Numbered from the stretch's first letter, positions 44,588 to 53,424 are shown. The stretch: 64,000 nucleotides of DNA from Bryobacterales bacterium (GCA_016789905.1 JAEUQC010000172.1:62001-126000); one strand, 5' to 3'. Numbers and translations: made by a program. The notes: generated from the letters alone by a model not told the origin.

Positions 44588-44957
44588 TCTTCAATATCGC
44601 TGCCGAACGCCAGCAGCCGGCCATCGCAATCCTTCACGACGAATTCGCGCGAAGCCACGGCATGTCGGCCACGCCGCGGGGGAACTCCACGCCGCGCGCC
44701 GCGTACTCGGCGTAAAGTGTGTCGGCGTCTTCAATGGAAAAATAGGCGTCCAGCAGTTCGCCGGTGTACTTATCGGGATTGGCGGCGGGAGGTAAAGCGC
44801 GGCGGAAATGAATCGCGTGGCCATCGCGGGCGACGATGGCGTACACCGGCGGCTCCTGCCACTTTCCAACGCACGCAAACCCCAACGTGTCCTGGTAGTA
44901 GGCGAGCGTGGCCAGGATATCGGTTGTGAAGAACTGCGGCGCGATTTGGCGGATCAT
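44584..44957 (-). pseudogene. VOC/glyoxalase-family gene with a frameshift near its 3' end
   Basis: The frame from the ATG at 44957 runs 107 residues and stops at 44634. It begins with TTDILATLAYYQDTLGF, a classic vicinal-oxygen-chelate fold, and contains the paired second half DAYFSIEDADTLYAEYAARGV. After VADMPW the sequence in the next frame resumes the expected family ending: REFVVKDCDGRLLAFGSD then a stop at 44584-44586. The fit is restored by adding one base after the tryptophan codon at about 44664. So there is either a recent single-base deletion or a sequencing error. The read protein is truncated in its last strand; function as a dioxygenase, resistance or glyoxalase-like protein cannot be assigned. 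Confidence 0.7.
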
Positions 44958-44964
44958 GGCCGCG

Positions 44965-46317
44965 CTACTTCCTTGGCCGGTACGGATAGCGGTTGGCGAG
45001 GTAATCCACCAGCGCGTCCTTGTTTTCCGGCGTTACCCGCGCGCCCCAGCGCTGCATCTTTTCCACCTCGCGCTCCCACTGGGTGCGATTCATGCGCTGC
45101 TGTTCAATGGCCTCCACCCCGTGGCAGCCGAAGCAGGTTTGCTTCACCACGGCGGGAACTTCTCCGGCGTTCGCATTGGCGGGCGCCCTCGCCGGCTTCG
45201 GCGTCGCCGTCGCGTTCAACCGCACCACCTGCACCACATTGTGGCCATAGCCCGATGGGTTCCACTCCGGCTGCATCGGTTGCGTCTCTCCAAGCGCGTT
45301 CTTGGCGCGGGCCATCACGCTATAGTACGCCGCCTGCGGGGGCGTCCAATCGAGCTCCCACTGCCGCCAGCCGAACCTTGCGGCCTCCTTGCCGAGCCGC
45401 GCCTGGCGCCACGTGCGCCCGCTGTCGGTGGAAACCTCAACAATACTCACCGGCGATTCGTTGGACCACGCCGCCCCGCGCAGCTTTGTCGCCGTCAACG
45501 GAATGTCCTGGCCATCGAGATGGCTCGCGATGACACTCTTAATGCCGAGCGTGGTGACCGGCTTCATCTGCGCCGGGTCCACCGCCGTGCCGGGCGCGAC
45601 GCCTTTCCCGGGATGGCGATAGGCGGTCTTCATGAAGAACCCGTCGCTTTCGGTATCGCGCACTTCGATTCGCGTCACCCACTTCACCCAGCAATCGCCC
45701 GCCCACCCTGGAGCGATGACGCGCAGCGGGAAGCCATGCTCCTTGGGCAGCGCCTCGCCGTTCATTTCGTAGGCGAGCAACGTGTTCGGGTCCATGGCTT
45801 TGTTGAACGGAATGCCGCGCTGGAACTCGGGTTGCTTGCCCACCGGAACATCGGCGCCATCGAAGAGCACCTCCACCGCTCCCGGTTGCACACCCGCCTT
45901 CTTCAGAACATCGGCCAGCCGCGCGCCGGCCCAGCGGCCGTTGCCCACGCTGCCATAGGTCCACTGCAGCCCGGCCATCGAAGGTTCGTAGAGCCCGCGC
46001 CCATTGCCGGCGCACTCCAGTACGCTCACCAGTTCCACTCGCGGCAGTTTCTTCAACTCGTCCATTGTCAAGGAAATAGGAGTGCCAACCTTGCCATTTA
46101 CTTGAAGGCGCCACGCGGCCAGATCCACCGCTGGCACGTAGTGATGACTGCGGACAAAGAATCGGTCAATGGGCGTAATGTAGGATTCCAGGAATCCCTC
46201 CAGCGGCATCTCCACGTCTTCGGCCCTGGACGAACGGACGATCATGCCGCGCTTGGGCGCGGCGCCGGCCAACAGAGAGGCGGCGGCGAACGAAAAGAGA
46301 TGACGGCGGGAAAGCAT
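44965..46317 (-). CDS. Tat-exported sulfite oxidase-family molybdoenzyme fused to a C-terminal cytochrome c
   Basis: A 450-residue protein from the ATG at 46317. LSRRHLFSFAAASLL is a Tat-type signal. The molybdenum-cofactor domain contains the thiol ligand C102 in VLECAGNGRG, GARLADVL and WAGDCWVKWVTRIEV, typical of the sulfite oxidase/nitrate reductase family. A dimerisation (Mo-co_dimer-like) domain follows at about 255-370. The last 60 residues hold CFGCH (from residue 395) and a downstream Met, a mono-haem c domain. The family oxidises sulfite or related sulfur/organic substrates; the fusion lets the enzyme pass electrons to a c-type partner within one chain. ATG lies 4 bases after the PEGA kinase stop. 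Confidence 0.87.
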   Translation of the reverse strand: MLSRRHLFSFAAASLLAGAAPKRGMIVRSSRAEDVEMPLEGFLESYITPIDRFFVRSHHYVPAVDLAAWRLQVNGKVGTPISLTMDELKKLPRVELVSVLECAGNGRGLYEPSMAGLQWTYGSVGNGRWAGARLADVLKKAGVQPGAVEVLFDGADVPVGKQPEFQRGIPFNKAMDPNTLLAYEMNGEALPKEHGFPLRVIAPGWAGDCWVKWVTRIEVRDTESDGFFMKTAYRHPGKGVAPGTAVDPAQMKPVTTLGIKSVIASHLDGQDIPLTATKLRGAAWSNESPVSIVEVSTDSGRTWRQARLGKEAARFGWRQWELDWTPPQAAYYSVMARAKNALGETQPMQPEWNPSGYGHNVVQVVRLNATATPKPARAPANANAGEVPAVVKQTCFGCHGVEAIEQQRMNRTQWEREVEKMQRWGARVTPENKDALVDYLANRYPYRPRK

Positions 46318-46321
46318 CCCT

Positions 46322-48097
46322 CTAGTTTGCCCAATTGGGCTGCAAACTGATAGTGGCTTCCGAACGCATTTCAAACGTCTGGGTGTAGGCGGGCTTGCCG
46401 GGGTGGGAAACCACGACGGTATGTTTGCCCACCACGAGCGGAATCATGGCCGGCGTCTTCTGCGGCTGTTCCGCGCCATCGATGGTGATGGTGGCGCCGG
46501 GCGGCGTGCTGTTCACCTCCAGCATTCCTTTGCGCTTTTCCAGGTTAATGCTCACCGCTGCGTCGTTCGGCACGTAGAAAATCCGCATCTCGGTTTTATA
46601 CGTATCGAGCATCACAGAGGCGGTGTGCCGGCCATTGGGAAGTTCCAACAGGCAGGGGCTGGTGCAGGGCGGCAATTTGCCTTCGTCGATGACTACCTGT
46701 GCTCCCTCCGGCGAAGTGCGAATGGCGACGGCCATGCCGGAGCCGGCCGCCGGTTTAGCGGGCGAAACGGGCGGCGCGCCGGGCGGCTGGGTGGACGGCT
46801 GAGAGTTCGGCTTGGGCGGGCCCGGCTGCACCGGCGCGGGCGGCGGTGTCGCCGCCGGGGTGCTCTGCTTTGTCTCGGTGGGCACGCTGGCGGCGGGAAT
46901 AGCGGCCGGCGGTTCAACGGCGGCGCTCTGCTGCCGGTCCCGGTTGAGCTTCAACGCGATGCCAGCCGCGCCCACCAGTGCGGCGGCAACGGCTACGCAC
47001 ACGATGGCCGTGACGTTGAACTTGGACTTCTGCGGCGGCTCTGGCCTTAGCGCCGGTGCGGGCTGAGCGATAGGCGCCGGCTGGGCGACGGGCGCGGGCT
47101 GGGCCGTCGGTTGCGGCGCGGGCTTCGGTTGCGGCTGCGGCGCGGGGGGCGCGGTTTCCTGGTGTTGGGGCAACGCCACCGGTTTGGGCGCCGGCTGCGC
47201 CGTCCGCGCGGCCAGTGTGGGCTGGGCGAGCCCGCCGCCACGGCGCAGCGTGGTCCAGCCAGGGGCGGCGTGGCAAGCCATCTCCAGCGCGCGAACAAAA
47301 TCGGAACAGGTGGGAAACCGCTCCTCCGGGCTTTTGGCGAGCGCGCGCTGCAACACGGCGTCAATGTCCGGGCTTAGGGTCGGGTTGAGCCTCGGCGCGG
47401 GCTGTGGCAACTCACTCACCACCCGGAACAGCAGCGTGGGCAGCGAATCGGCTACGAACGGCTTTTCGCCGGTCAGCACTTCATAGAGCATGACGGCCAG
47501 CGAATACTGATCGGCGCGCCCATCCACCGGCCTGCCGGAGATCTGTTCCGGCGACATGTAGTTCGGCGTGCCCAAAATCTGCCCGGTCTGCGTAAGGGAG
47601 TGCGACTGCATGCGGGCGATGCCGAAATCGGCGATCTTGGCCACGCTGTCCTTGCGCACCATGATGTTGGCGGGCTTCACGTCACGGTGGACGATGCCGC
47701 GCTGGTGCGCGTAATCGAGCGCCTCGGCCGCCTGTTTCAGGATGGACAGAATCAGTTGTTTGTCGATCGGCGTGTCGGCAAGCAGCATTTTCTCCAGCGT
47801 GTCTCCATCCACGTACTCCATGAAAATGAAGGCGGTGCCGTTTTCGTGCTGAATGTCGTAGATGGTGACGATGTTGTTGTGGGAGAGAATGCCGGCCGCC
47901 TGCGCTTCGCGCATCATGCGGTCCTGGACGTGCTGAATCTCCCGTTCGTCATTGAACTGGCCAATGCGAATGGTTTTCACGGCCACGGTGCGGCCAATAG
48001 CCGGATCCTGGGCGCGGTAGACAACGCCCATCGCTCCACGTCCCAGCTCCCCCTGAATGACGTAACGTCCGATTTTCCCTTGCGGGGCTGCTTCCAT
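46322..48097 (-). CDS. Transmembrane Ser/Thr protein kinase with PEGA domains
   Basis: A 591-residue Hanks-type kinase from the ATG at 48095-48097. Catalytic residues are all present: glycine loop GELGRGAMGVV, K41 in AVKTI, HRDVKPAN (D139), DFG (157-159) and GTPNYMSPEQ in the activation segment. The kinase domain ends near residue 270. A Pro/Ala/Gln-rich linker, a membrane helix (TAIVCVAVAAALVGAAG) and a second Pro-rich stretch lead to two PEGA-type domains, VAIRTSPEGAQVVID and LEVNSTPPGATITIDG, which should lie outside the membrane. Such kinases are common in Acidobacteria and Myxococci. The downstream molybdoenzyme is tightly coupled, but a regulatory link is only inferred from this. Confidence 0.9.
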   Translation of the reverse strand: MEAAPQGKIGRYVIQGELGRGAMGVVYRAQDPAIGRTVAVKTIRIGQFNDEREIQHVQDRMMREAQAAGILSHNNIVTIYDIQHENGTAFIFMEYVDGDTLEKMLLADTPIDKQLILSILKQAAEALDYAHQRGIVHRDVKPANIMVRKDSVAKIADFGIARMQSHSLTQTGQILGTPNYMSPEQISGRPVDGRADQYSLAVMLYEVLTGEKPFVADSLPTLLFRVVSELPQPAPRLNPTLSPDIDAVLQRALAKSPEERFPTCSDFVRALEMACHAAPGWTTLRRGGGLAQPTLAARTAQPAPKPVALPQHQETAPPAPQPQPKPAPQPTAQPAPVAQPAPIAQPAPALRPEPPQKSKFNVTAIVCVAVAAALVGAAGIALKLNRDRQQSAAVEPPAAIPAASVPTETKQSTPAATPPPAPVQPGPPKPNSQPSTQPPGAPPVSPAKPAAGSGMAVAIRTSPEGAQVVIDEGKLPPCTSPCLLELPNGRHTASVMLDTYKTEMRIFYVPNDAAVSINLEKRKGMLEVNSTPPGATITIDGAEQPQKTPAMIPLVVGKHTVVVSHPGKPAYTQTFEMRSEATISLQPNWAN

Positions 48098-48113
48098 CGT
48101 GATTATCCAATCA

Positions 48114-48171
48114 TAACGCGTTAACCCACCAGGCAACGCCATCCAGCCAACCAGACTAAAACACTAGTGTT
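48114..48171. promoter_or_regulatory. Two palindromes in the kinase / ftsY divergent promoter region
   Basis: In the 93-bp gap between divergent PEGA kinase and ftsY, TAACGCGTTA (48114-48123) is a perfect 10-bp palindrome and AACACTAGTGTT (48160-48171) is a perfect 12-bp one. The latter lies immediately before TATCAT (48174-48179), a possible -10 for ftsY. On the minus strand TATGAT (48110-48115) is a possible -10 for the kinase gene. The ACTAGT core is shared with the site at 57452-57463. The binding protein is unknown. Confidence 0.4.
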
Positions 48172-48190
48172 GGTATCATAAAGCAACCGA

Positions 48191-49138
48191 ATGATTTCTT
48201 CAATTTTTGGTTCAGGAGAAGGCGGCGGCAGTCTGTTGGACCGGCTGAAGCAGGGCATTGAAAAGACCCGCGCCGGACTGGTAAACCGCATCGAGGACGT
48301 TGTACACGGCAAGAAACAGATCGACGCCGACCTGCTGGACGAACTGGAATACGCGCTGATCACCGCCGACGTGGGTGTGCGCACGGCCACCGACGTGCTG
48401 GAAACCATTCGCCAGCGGGTGGACCGCAACCTGGTGGCCGACTCGGGCGAACTGCGCGCGTTGATTCGGCAACATCTGCTGGAAGTACTGCAGGCAAGCG
48501 ACCGGCCGGAGGCGCGCGCCGCCGAACCGCCCCTGGTGGTGATGATGGTTGGCGTGAATGGGGCGGGGAAGACCACCACCACCGGAAAACTGGCGCGCCG
48601 CCTGCAGGAACAGGGGCGGACCGTGATCATGGCCGCGGCGGATACCTTCCGGGCCGCGGCAATTGAGCAGTTGGCCGTTTGGGCGGAGCGGGCCGAGACC
48701 GATATCATCCGGCAAACCCAAGGGGCCGACCCAAGCGCCGTGGTCTTCGATGCATTGCAGGCCGCGCGGGCGCGCAAGGTGGATGTTGTGATTGTGGACA
48801 CAGCCGGCCGGCTGCACAACAAAGAACACCTGATGGCGGAACTGGACAAGATGCGGCGCACGGCGAGCCGGGTGATTCCGGAGGCGCCGCACGAGGTGTA
48901 CCTGGTGCTCGACGCCACCACCGGCCAGAACGGCTTGGAGCAGGCTCGCAAGTTTACCGAAAGCGGAGGCGTGACCGGCATTGTGTTGACCAAGCTCGAC
49001 GGAACGGCCAAGGGCGGAATCGCCATCGCCATTTCGCGCGAACTGGGCGTGCCCATCCGCTACGTGGGTGTTGGCGAAAAAGTGGGAGATTTGCTGCCGT
49101 TTGATCCGGAGCAGTATATAGCGTCCCTGTTCGATTAA
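48191..49138 (+). CDS. ftsY: Signal recognition particle receptor FtsY
   Basis: A 315-residue SRP GTPase. A four-helix N domain (about 15-100) precedes the G domain with GVNGAGKTTTTGKLA (G1), DTFRAAAIEQL (G2 region), DTAGR (G3), TKLDGTAKGG (G4) and GVGEKVGDLLPF (closing motif). It receives SRP-ribosome complexes at the membrane and hydrolyses GTP to pass nascent membrane proteins to SecYEG. The acidic A domain of E. coli FtsY is essentially absent, as in many bacteria. The gene starts 93 bp from the divergent kinase and is followed after 4 bp by ribD, so ftsY and the riboflavin genes may be co-transcribed. Confidence 0.96.
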   Translation: MISSIFGSGEGGGSLLDRLKQGIEKTRAGLVNRIEDVVHGKKQIDADLLDELEYALITADVGVRTATDVLETIRQRVDRNLVADSGELRALIRQHLLEVLQASDRPEARAAEPPLVVMMVGVNGAGKTTTTGKLARRLQEQGRTVIMAAADTFRAAAIEQLAVWAERAETDIIRQTQGADPSAVVFDALQAARARKVDVVIVDTAGRLHNKEHLMAELDKMRRTASRVIPEAPHEVYLVLDATTGQNGLEQARKFTESGGVTGIVLTKLDGTAKGGIAIAISRELGVPIRYVGVGEKVGDLLPFDPEQYIASLFD

Positions 49139-49142
49139 TCAT

Positions 49143-50252
49143 ATGACGACTGACTACATGGCCGAAGCGCTGGCGGAGGCGCGGAAGGGGCTGGGGCAGA
49201 CGAGCCCGAATCCGGCGGTGGGCGCCGTGATTGTGAATCAGGGCGCGGTGGTGGGTCGCGGCTTCCATGTGTACGCGGATAAGAGCCACGCCGAAATTGT
49301 GGCGCTGCTTGCGGCCGGAGTACGGGCCCGCGGAGCGACGGTCTACCTGACGCTGGAGCCCTGTTCGCACGAAGGCCGTACAGGCCCGTGCGCCGATGCG
49401 TTGATCGCCGCCGGTGTGGGCGCGGTGGTGGTGGCGATGGAAGATCCTAACCCGTTGGTAAGCGGGAAAGGGATGGAGAAGCTGCGGGCGGCGGGAATTC
49501 CCGTGACATTGGCGGCCGAACACGCCGAAGAGGCCGAGCGTCTGAACGAGGCGTTCTGCTTCTACATGCGCGAACGGCGCCCGCTGGTGACGCTGAAAAG
49601 CGCACTGACCCTGGACGGCAAGATCGCCGCCCCGGACGATAACGAGGGCTGGATTACCAGCGAAAAGGCGCGGCTGCACGTGCAGCAGTTGCGGCATTTG
49701 ACGGACACGATTGTAACCGGCATTGGTACCGTGGAAGCCGACGATTGCGCGTTGACGGACCGGACGGGACTGCCGCGCAGCCGGCCGCTGCTGCGCATTG
49801 TGCTTGATTCTCAACTGCGAGTGCGGCCAGATTCGCTGATGGTGCAAAGCGGCGCGGCGGACCTTCTGATTGCCACCACCTCGGCGGCGAACGCCGAACG
49901 GCGCCGGGCGCTGGAGAAGGCTGGCGTGGAAATCGTGGTTCTGGACGGGCCGGACGGGCGAACGAACCTGCGGGCGCTGGTGGAATTCTTGGCCGGGCGC
50001 GGCTATCAGTCGTTGATGATAGAGGCGGGCAGCAAAGTGAACGGCGCGGCGCTCGACGCCGGAATTGTGGACAAGATCTTCTTCTATTACGCGCCGAAGG
50101 TGTTCGGCGGGCTGCAGTCGTTGCCGGTTGCGGGTGGGCGCGGCCGGCGCCGCCGGGCCGATGCGATGTTGTTCAAGGACGTGCGGCTGCATTCGATGAG
50201 CCGCGATGAGTTCGCCGTGGAAGCCTGGGTGGCGCGGGGGCCGAGAAGCTGA
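49143..50252 (+). CDS. ribD: Bifunctional riboflavin biosynthesis deaminase/reductase RibD
   Basis: A 369-residue bifunctional enzyme. The N-terminal deaminase shows the zinc motif HAE (in SHAEIVAL) and PCSHEGRTGPC, with TSPNPAVGAVIV before it. The C-terminal reductase begins about residue 145 with LKSALTLDGKIA, contains TGIGTVEADD and ends with a beta region including IMIEAGSKVNG-like LMIEAGSKV. RibD deaminates and then reduces the pyrimidine intermediate made from GTP. Length is standard. It shares its final base with the start of riboflavin synthase. No FMN riboswitch is visible upstream; the 4-bp spacing from ftsY leaves no room for one. ribBA and ribH are elsewhere. Confidence 0.95.
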   Translation: MTTDYMAEALAEARKGLGQTSPNPAVGAVIVNQGAVVGRGFHVYADKSHAEIVALLAAGVRARGATVYLTLEPCSHEGRTGPCADALIAAGVGAVVVAMEDPNPLVSGKGMEKLRAAGIPVTLAAEHAEEAERLNEAFCFYMRERRPLVTLKSALTLDGKIAAPDDNEGWITSEKARLHVQQLRHLTDTIVTGIGTVEADDCALTDRTGLPRSRPLLRIVLDSQLRVRPDSLMVQSGAADLLIATTSAANAERRRALEKAGVEIVVLDGPDGRTNLRALVEFLAGRGYQSLMIEAGSKVNGAALDAGIVDKIFFYYAPKVFGGLQSLPVAGGRGRRRRADAMLFKDVRLHSMSRDEFAVEAWVARGPRS

Positions 50253-50890
50253 TGTTTACCGGCATCGTGGAGGAACTGGGCAGTGTGGAAGCCATGGAGC
50301 GCCGGGGCCAGGGCGCGCGGCTGCGCATTCAGTGCGCGACGGTGCTGGGCGACGCGTTCACGGGCGCCAGCATTGCGGTGAACGGCGTGTGCCTGACGGC
50401 GGTGGACCTCCGCGCCGGCAGCTTTGCCGCCGACGTGGCGCCGGAAACAATGGCGCGGACCAACATCGGGGATTTGCGGCCCGGCCGGCGCGTGAACCTG
50501 GAACGGCCAATGTCGCCCGAGGGGCGGCTGGGCGGGCACATTGTGCAGGGGCATGTGGATGGAACGGGCGAGTTTCTGGGATTGGCGCCGCTGGGCAACG
50601 ACAATTGGTGGCTGCGGATCGGCGTACCGGAGGAGTTGGACCGGTATCTGGTTTCCAAAGGTTCGGTGGCCATTGACGGAATCAGTTTGACGGTTGCCGC
50701 CATTGAGAATCGCGTGCTTGGCGTGACCATCATTCCGCACACCTTTGAGAAAACCACGCTGGGTGCCTACAAGGCCGGGGAACGCGTGAACCTGGAAACC
50801 GATGTGCTGGCGAAGTATGTGGAAAAGCTGATGCGTTGGCGCCCGGCGGAGCCGCTGCGGGTGGAGAAGCTCAAAGAGCAGGGCTACTAG
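50252..50890 (+). CDS. ribE: Riboflavin synthase alpha subunit
   Basis: A 212-residue protein of two lumazine-binding repeats. Each begins with the characteristic segment: MFTGIVEELGSV at the N-terminus, then GGHIVQGHVDGTGEF opening the second repeat. NGVCLT and DGISLTV supply conserved substrate-site residues. The enzyme dismutates two 6,7-dimethyl-8-ribityllumazine molecules to riboflavin as a trimer. The conserved Cys (in VCLTAV) is present. It is coupled to ribD by one shared base. Symbol ribE is used in most bacteria; E. coli calls it ribC. A convergent Ig-like protein gene begins 7 bp after its stop. Confidence 0.95.
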   Translation: MFTGIVEELGSVEAMERRGQGARLRIQCATVLGDAFTGASIAVNGVCLTAVDLRAGSFAADVAPETMARTNIGDLRPGRRVNLERPMSPEGRLGGHIVQGHVDGTGEFLGLAPLGNDNWWLRIGVPEELDRYLVSKGSVAIDGISLTVAAIENRVLGVTIIPHTFEKTTLGAYKAGERVNLETDVLAKYVEKLMRWRPAEPLRVEKLKEQGY

Positions 50891-50897
50891 GCCGGCG

Positions 50898-51992
50898 TTA
50901 GTGGGCGGGCTTGGCCCCTTTGGCCGTCGGCGGAGGCATGGCCGAAGGCTTGGTGCGTTCCGGCGCGGCCTCCTTTTTTTCCATCGCTTTGGGCTTTTCA
51001 ATTGCTTTGGGTTTTTCCGGAGCTTTCGCCACTTTGGCCTCCGGCTCCTTCTTTTCGGCCGCCTTCTTTTCGGCGGGTTTGTTTTCGGCGGTTTTCTTGT
51101 CTTCCGGCTTTTTCGACTCAGGCTTCTTGGCGTCGGGCTTCGCGGCGGCGGGAACGTCTTTGATGATTACCTTGGGGAATGGCAGCACGCGCGAACGGCC
51201 CACGCTGCGGCCCGCACCCCCCGCCGGGCGCGGCAACGGCTTGGGCTTAGGAATGTACTTGGGGAAGTAGGGCGGGTCCACGTGTGGTTGGCGCGGCGGG
51301 ACGACCGTCAGGGGGCTTGGCGCCTCCACGATGCGGAACTCGATGGGCATAGGCGCGGGCGGCGGGGCAACGCGGGCGAGGATGGCTTGCGGTGAATCCA
51401 CCCGTAGTCGGAAGTGCAGTTCCGGCGTATTGGCCCCCTGCCAGGTGGAAACGCGCAGCCGCGCCGTGTAGGCGCCGGGGGCTAGCTTGGCGGGGTTGAT
51501 GCGCAGGGCCAGCGTGTCGGCCTCCAAGGCCAGACCTTCGGCCGGAAGCGTGCCGGCGGCCATGCTGGCTTCCAGCCAGTTGGCTTCGTTGGAGATGATG
51601 TCCACGCTATAGGCCCGCCCAGGAGCGGAGCCGGAGACGCGGACGATGCCGGCGGAGAAGGCCGGCGAACCCAGTGGACAATGAAAATCGGTTTCGGCGG
51701 CTTCGGCCAGCAGCATGGGCGCAGGCATTACCCGAAGCTGCCGTTGCTCAAGACGGCGGGAGCAGCCATCGGAAAGCTCCACCGTGAACGAATAGACGCC
51801 GGGAACCGTGGGCACGCCAGAGATATCCCCGCGCGGGGAGAGGGTTAGGCCACGGGGGAACTCGCCGGCCACCACGCGGGAGGCGGGAATGGGCATGGCG
51901 CAGCGGATGGAAACGCGCTCCCAAGTGGGATCGGGAGAGTACGAGCGGTTGAGGAGGGCATCCGGGAGGGCCAGTAGCAGGAGCGCGAACAT
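50898..51992 (-). CDS. Secreted Ig-like protein with Lys/Glu/Ala/Pro-rich C-terminal tail
   Basis: A 364-residue protein with a short hydrophobic N-terminus (FALLLLALPDALL). Residues 20-90 contain FPRGLTLSPRGDISGVPTVPG, the He_PIG-type putative Ig fold; residues 90-200 form a further beta region. From about 215 the sequence is Pro-rich, and the last ~100 residues are almost entirely Lys, Glu, Ala and Pro (KKPESKKPEDKKTAENK and similar), a low-complexity charged tail. Such tails can bind cell wall, polyanions or act as extended linkers. No catalytic motif is seen, and the function is unknown. It is convergent with riboflavin synthase. Confidence 0.75.
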   Translation of the reverse strand: MFALLLLALPDALLNRSYSPDPTWERVSIRCAMPIPASRVVAGEFPRGLTLSPRGDISGVPTVPGVYSFTVELSDGCSRRLEQRQLRVMPAPMLLAEAAETDFHCPLGSPAFSAGIVRVSGSAPGRAYSVDIISNEANWLEASMAAGTLPAEGLALEADTLALRINPAKLAPGAYTARLRVSTWQGANTPELHFRLRVDSPQAILARVAPPPAPMPIEFRIVEAPSPLTVVPPRQPHVDPPYFPKYIPKPKPLPRPAGGAGRSVGRSRVLPFPKVIIKDVPAAAKPDAKKPESKKPEDKKTAENKPAEKKAAEKKEPEAKVAKAPEKPKAIEKPKAMEKKEAAPERTKPSAMPPPTAKGAKPAH

Positions 51993-52042
51993 ACAGTTCT
52001 TATCGGGAAAATCAACGTCAAGTTTTGAAGAAAGTATTCGAT

Positions 52043-52465
52043 ATGAAAGGTATGCGGATACTACTCAGCCTCGCCTTCGCCGCCGTTTGTCTGGCGGCTG
52101 AACCGGATCCCGTCTCCCTGCCACGCCATATTCTTACCAACGACGGGCTGGTGGTGCTGGCGCGCGCCGGGCTTGGCGACGGTCTGCTGGTTGACCTGGT
52201 CCGGCACAAACGGACCCACTTTGACACGAGTGCCGACGCGCTGGCGCTGCTGGCGCGGCATGGCCTATCGGAGAACGTCTTGCGGGCGGTGGTGGAAAAG
52301 CAGGAGCAGGTGTTGCTGCGAAAGCCGAAGCTGACCGTAAGCCCCATGACGCCGGCCGACGCGCTGGATGTAGAGGCCGGGGAGATGATTCTAATGCCGC
52401 AATCACCCGGCGGCAGGCGCGGCAAGAACGACCCGGACCGCTGGTATAAGATCTCGATGCGTTAG
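52043..52465 (+). CDS. Small secreted protein of unknown function
   Basis: A 140-residue exported protein. ATG at 52043 is chosen; a TTG at 52025 and an ATG at 52052 are alternatives. The signal peptide is RILLSLAFAAVCLA. The mature region has two short helical units, LTNDGLVVLARAGLGDGLLVD and DTSADALALLARHGLSENVL, a repeat pattern seen in small acidobacterial secreted proteins. A Met/Pro-rich middle and a basic C-terminus (RRGKNDPDRWYKISMR) follow. No function is assigned. Its stop codon overlaps that of the convergent DHH protein by 4 bp. Confidence 0.65.
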   Translation: MKGMRILLSLAFAAVCLAAEPDPVSLPRHILTNDGLVVLARAGLGDGLLVDLVRHKRTHFDTSADALALLARHGLSENVLRAVVEKQEQVLLRKPKLTVSPMTPADALDVEAGEMILMPQSPGGRRGKNDPDRWYKISMR

Positions 52466-53424
52466 GTGTGCAGTTCGGCGACGATCTCCGCGGCCGCCTT
52501 CCGCGCCTCTTCCACGGCCCCTACAGGAAAGCTGATGGCGCCGACCTTGGAATGGCCGCCGCCGCCGTAACGCTCGCAGATGGTGGCGATATTGTGCGTG
52601 ACGCGTTCGGCCTGCCAGGGATTGGAACCAACGCTGACTTTCGTGCGGAACGTGGAGTTGCTTACTGAGACCGTGTAGATGTTATCGGGGAACAGGTAGT
52701 AAGGGATGAACTTGTTGTAGCCCTCCAGACCGTCGGCGATCAAATCAAAGAAGATCACCTTTCCATCGGCGAGGGAACGCTGGCCGATCACATCGATAGT
52801 GGAAAGGTGACGCGCGTGGAGCGGGCGGAAAATGGCGTCGATTTCCGGTAGCGCGATAATCTCATCGAGCGGCAGGCGGCGCATGTGGCCGATAATCTGT
52901 TGCACGATATCGGAGCCCTTCGCCGCCTCGATGACCAACGTGAGCTTCATGGCCGCCGCGCCAAGGGCGACCGCCTCCTCGGGGCTTTTGTACTGCGCGC
53001 CGTCAATGATATCGGCCCAACGGACAAGTTCGTCGAGCGCCGCGTTGTGGTAACCGAACTTCTCTTTGGCGACGGTGGCGATGAAGAGCGTGCAGGAGCG
53101 GAAAGTAGGGTCGAAATAATAGTTGCCGTGGCGCTGCGTGCGGAAGTGCTCGGCATCGGCGGGGCTTAAGAATGCGCTCTGGTGGTGATCGAACCACCAC
53201 GTAAGGGCGGGGTGGGGCGAGTACTTGAAATCGACGATCGCGTTTTCGTCGCCATCGAACAAGCTATCCTCAAAAAGCTGGTCGGCCTTGTGGGCCATGC
53301 CGGTGTATTGGAACGCCGCCTGCCGGTCGATGTGGTCGTGATAGAACTGGCTGAAGATGGCAGCCGAGGCCGAACCGTCGAAACAGTGATCGTGATAGAG
53401 GACGCGAACGGATTTAGGCGGCAT
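52462..53424 (-). CDS. DHH-family phosphoesterase
   Basis: A 320-residue cytoplasmic phosphoesterase. The N-terminal DHH domain has VLYHDHCFDG (metal His/Asp), an Asp in IVDFKYSP and FDHHQSA, the signature DHH. The C-terminal DHHA1-like domain ends in a GGGGHSKVGA loop that binds substrate phosphate. DHH-DHHA1 proteins include nanoRNases, cyclic dinucleotide phosphodiesterases and RecJ-like nucleases. This compact one lacks extra nucleic-acid domains, which favours nanoRNA or small nucleotide hydrolysis, but I cannot decide between them. It is encoded alone and is divergent from the propeller-phosphoesterase gene. Confidence 0.87.
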   Translation of the reverse strand: MPPKSVRVLYHDHCFDGSASAAIFSQFYHDHIDRQAAFQYTGMAHKADQLFEDSLFDGDENAIVDFKYSPHPALTWWFDHHQSAFLSPADAEHFRTQRHGNYYFDPTFRSCTLFIATVAKEKFGYHNAALDELVRWADIIDGAQYKSPEEAVALGAAAMKLTLVIEAAKGSDIVQQIIGHMRRLPLDEIIALPEIDAIFRPLHARHLSTIDVIGQRSLADGKVIFFDLIADGLEGYNKFIPYYLFPDNIYTVSVSNSTFRTKVSVGSNPWQAERVTHNIATICERYGGGGHSKVGAISFPVGAVEEARKAAAEIVAELHT

